From Flavobacterium sp. KACC 22763 (GTDB lineage Bacteria > Bacteroidota > Bacteroidia > Flavobacteriales > Flavobacteriaceae), in contig NZ_CP117879.1 of the NCBI RefSeq assembly GCF_028736155.1, positions 2,480,001 through 2,544,000 of the forward strand: 64,000 bases of DNA. The letters are read 5' to 3'. The notes under the pieces are model-generated. The model saw only the letters and a list, made by a program, of their open reading frames with translations. It had not been told where the DNA came from and did not search any database. Below are positions 63,189-64,000 of the stretch, piece after piece (position 1 is the first letter of the stretch; the number at the start of each line of letters is the position of its first letter). The position numbers and the translations under genes are program-made.

Positions 63189-63932
63189 CTAATCTGATGT
63201 TCTTTTGGCATTTCGTGCCAGTTCATAAAAAACCTCATCCATAGAAACGGCATCGAAGCGTTTTTTTAATGCTGATGGAGAATCTATTGCTGCAACATGC
63301 CCGTCAACCATAATACTGATTCTATCACAATATTCGGCTTCATCCATATAATGAGTGGTAACAAAAACCGTAATTCCGTCAGCTGCTGCCTGATAAATCA
63401 TTTCCCAAAATTGGCGTCTGGTTATTGGGTCAACACCACCTGTAGGTTCGTCTAGAAAAACAATTTTTGGGCGATGAAATACGGCAACAGAAAAAGCCAG
63501 TTTCTGTTTCCAACCCAAAGGCAATCCGCCAACCAATTTTTTGGCTTCTTTCTCCAAGCCCAAAGCCGAAACTAAATCTTTACTTCTTTCCTTTATTTCA
63601 GGTCTAGAAACACCATAAACTCCAGCAAAAAATTCAATATTTTCCAAAATAGTAAGATTATCATACAGCGAAAACTTCTGACTCATATAACCAATATTTT
63701 TCTTGATTTTTTCCTGCTGTCTATACACATCAAAACCAGCCACGTGGGCTTCTCCAGAAGTCGGAAAAGAAAGTCCGCAGAGAATTCGCATGGCTGTTGT
63801 TTTTCCAGCTCCATTGGCTCCTAGAAATCCAAAAATTTCGCCTTCGCTCACTTCAAAGCTAATTTTGTCAACCGCTTTGAAATCACCAAACTGTTTCGTT
63901 AGATCTTTACAAACTATAGCTTTATTTTCCAT
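63189..63932 (-). CDS. ABC exporter ATPase
   Basis: 247 residues. Walker A GANGAGKT, Q-loop region GYMSQKFSLY, Walker B IVFLDEPTGGVDP, H-loop VTTHYMDEAEYCDRI. The signature loop reads GGLPLGWKQKLA, a LSGGxxQ variant usual in YbhF/YhiH-type drug and export ATPases. It partners with the two permeases downstream. Its start overlaps the end of another ATPase gene by 11 bases. Confidence 0.95.
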   Translation of the reverse strand: MENKAIVCKDLTKQFGDFKAVDKISFEVSEGEIFGFLGANGAGKTTAMRILCGLSFPTSGEAHVAGFDVYRQQEKIKKNIGYMSQKFSLYDNLTILENIEFFAGVYGVSRPEIKERSKDLVSALGLEKEAKKLVGGLPLGWKQKLAFSVAVFHRPKIVFLDEPTGGVDPITRRQFWEMIYQAAADGITVFVTTHYMDEAEYCDRISIMVDGHVAAIDSPSALKKRFDAVSMDEVFYELARNAKRTSD

Positions 63933-64000
63933 TCAGCATTTCTTTTGGTTCATTCAAATGATTTTGTTCCCGCATTAGACGAATAAAACTGTCTTCAATT
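63922..64000 (-). CDS. C-terminal end of a second ABC ATPase (partial)
   Basis: 25 residues visible: IEDSFIRLMREQNHLNEPKE and then MLNGK, stop at 63922. The IEDSFIRLM segment matches the usual ABC exporter ATPase ending (LEDVFIxLT). With the adjacent ATPase this corresponds to the two halves of YbhF, present here as separate genes. Confidence 0.7.
   Translation of the reverse strand, partial: IEDSFIRLMREQNHLNEPKEMLNGK

Overview
The window looks like a chromosomal segment of a Flavobacterium-type Bacteroidota. It is AT-rich, has Bacteroidota-style promoter matches (TTG-N19-TAnnTTTG), frequent ATG/stop overlaps, a SusC-type TonB-dependent receptor, and sulfatases with lipoprotein or Sec signals. 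No RNA gene or classical insertion sequence was recognised.

Layout. (1) 1-2402, minus strand: the 5' part of a SusC/RagA outer-membrane receptor, with a promoter overlapped by a palindromic operator-like site. (2) 2403-3867: a long AT-rich intergenic desert holding a second palindrome, a minus-strand terminator and a possible gene remnant. (3) 3868-32994, plus strand: a probable nine-gene surface/toxin operon. It encodes an OmpH/Skp-like protein, a lipoprotein, a 1880-residue SpvB/Rhs-N-like protein, an 810-residue PKD-like protein, a 1691-residue protein with 23 near-identical 64-residue repeats, a VWA protein ending in YD repeats, a small exported protein, a giant 3746-residue Rhs protein with a variable tip, and a small membrane protein in the immunity position. 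(4) 32958-36174: a tip-exchange zone. It holds a tyrosine recombinase bracketed by inverted REP-like elements and duplicated terminators, plus an orphan inverted Rhs tip with its own immunity-like gene. (5) 36589-48134, plus strand: a MORN-repeat protein followed by what looks like a complete type II secretion (T2SS-like) set: four pseudopilins, F, peptidase, ATPase E, secretin D, L/M-like proteins, a lipoprotein and a C/PilP-like protein. (6) 48282-57095, minus: four formylglycine-type sulfatases. (7) 57235-58632, minus: an MFS exporter. (8) 58751-60928: a small island of immunity-like orphan genes, one of them SMI1/KNR4 (SUKH), separated by composite REP-like elements. (9) 60960-64000, minus: an ABC-2 export operon, cut by the window edge.

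How it may work together (inference). The large Sec-exported Rhs, VWA and repeat proteins show no type IX sorting domain that I can recognise, and the T2SS-like operon lies immediately downstream in the same orientation. A T2SS-dedicated route for a giant split Rhs toxin and its long repeat stalk is the most interesting hypothesis here. The recombinase, the inverted repeats and the orphan tip/immunity pair suggest that the Rhs tip is exchanged by recombination. The distant SUKH island may be a store of immunity genes from past exchanges.
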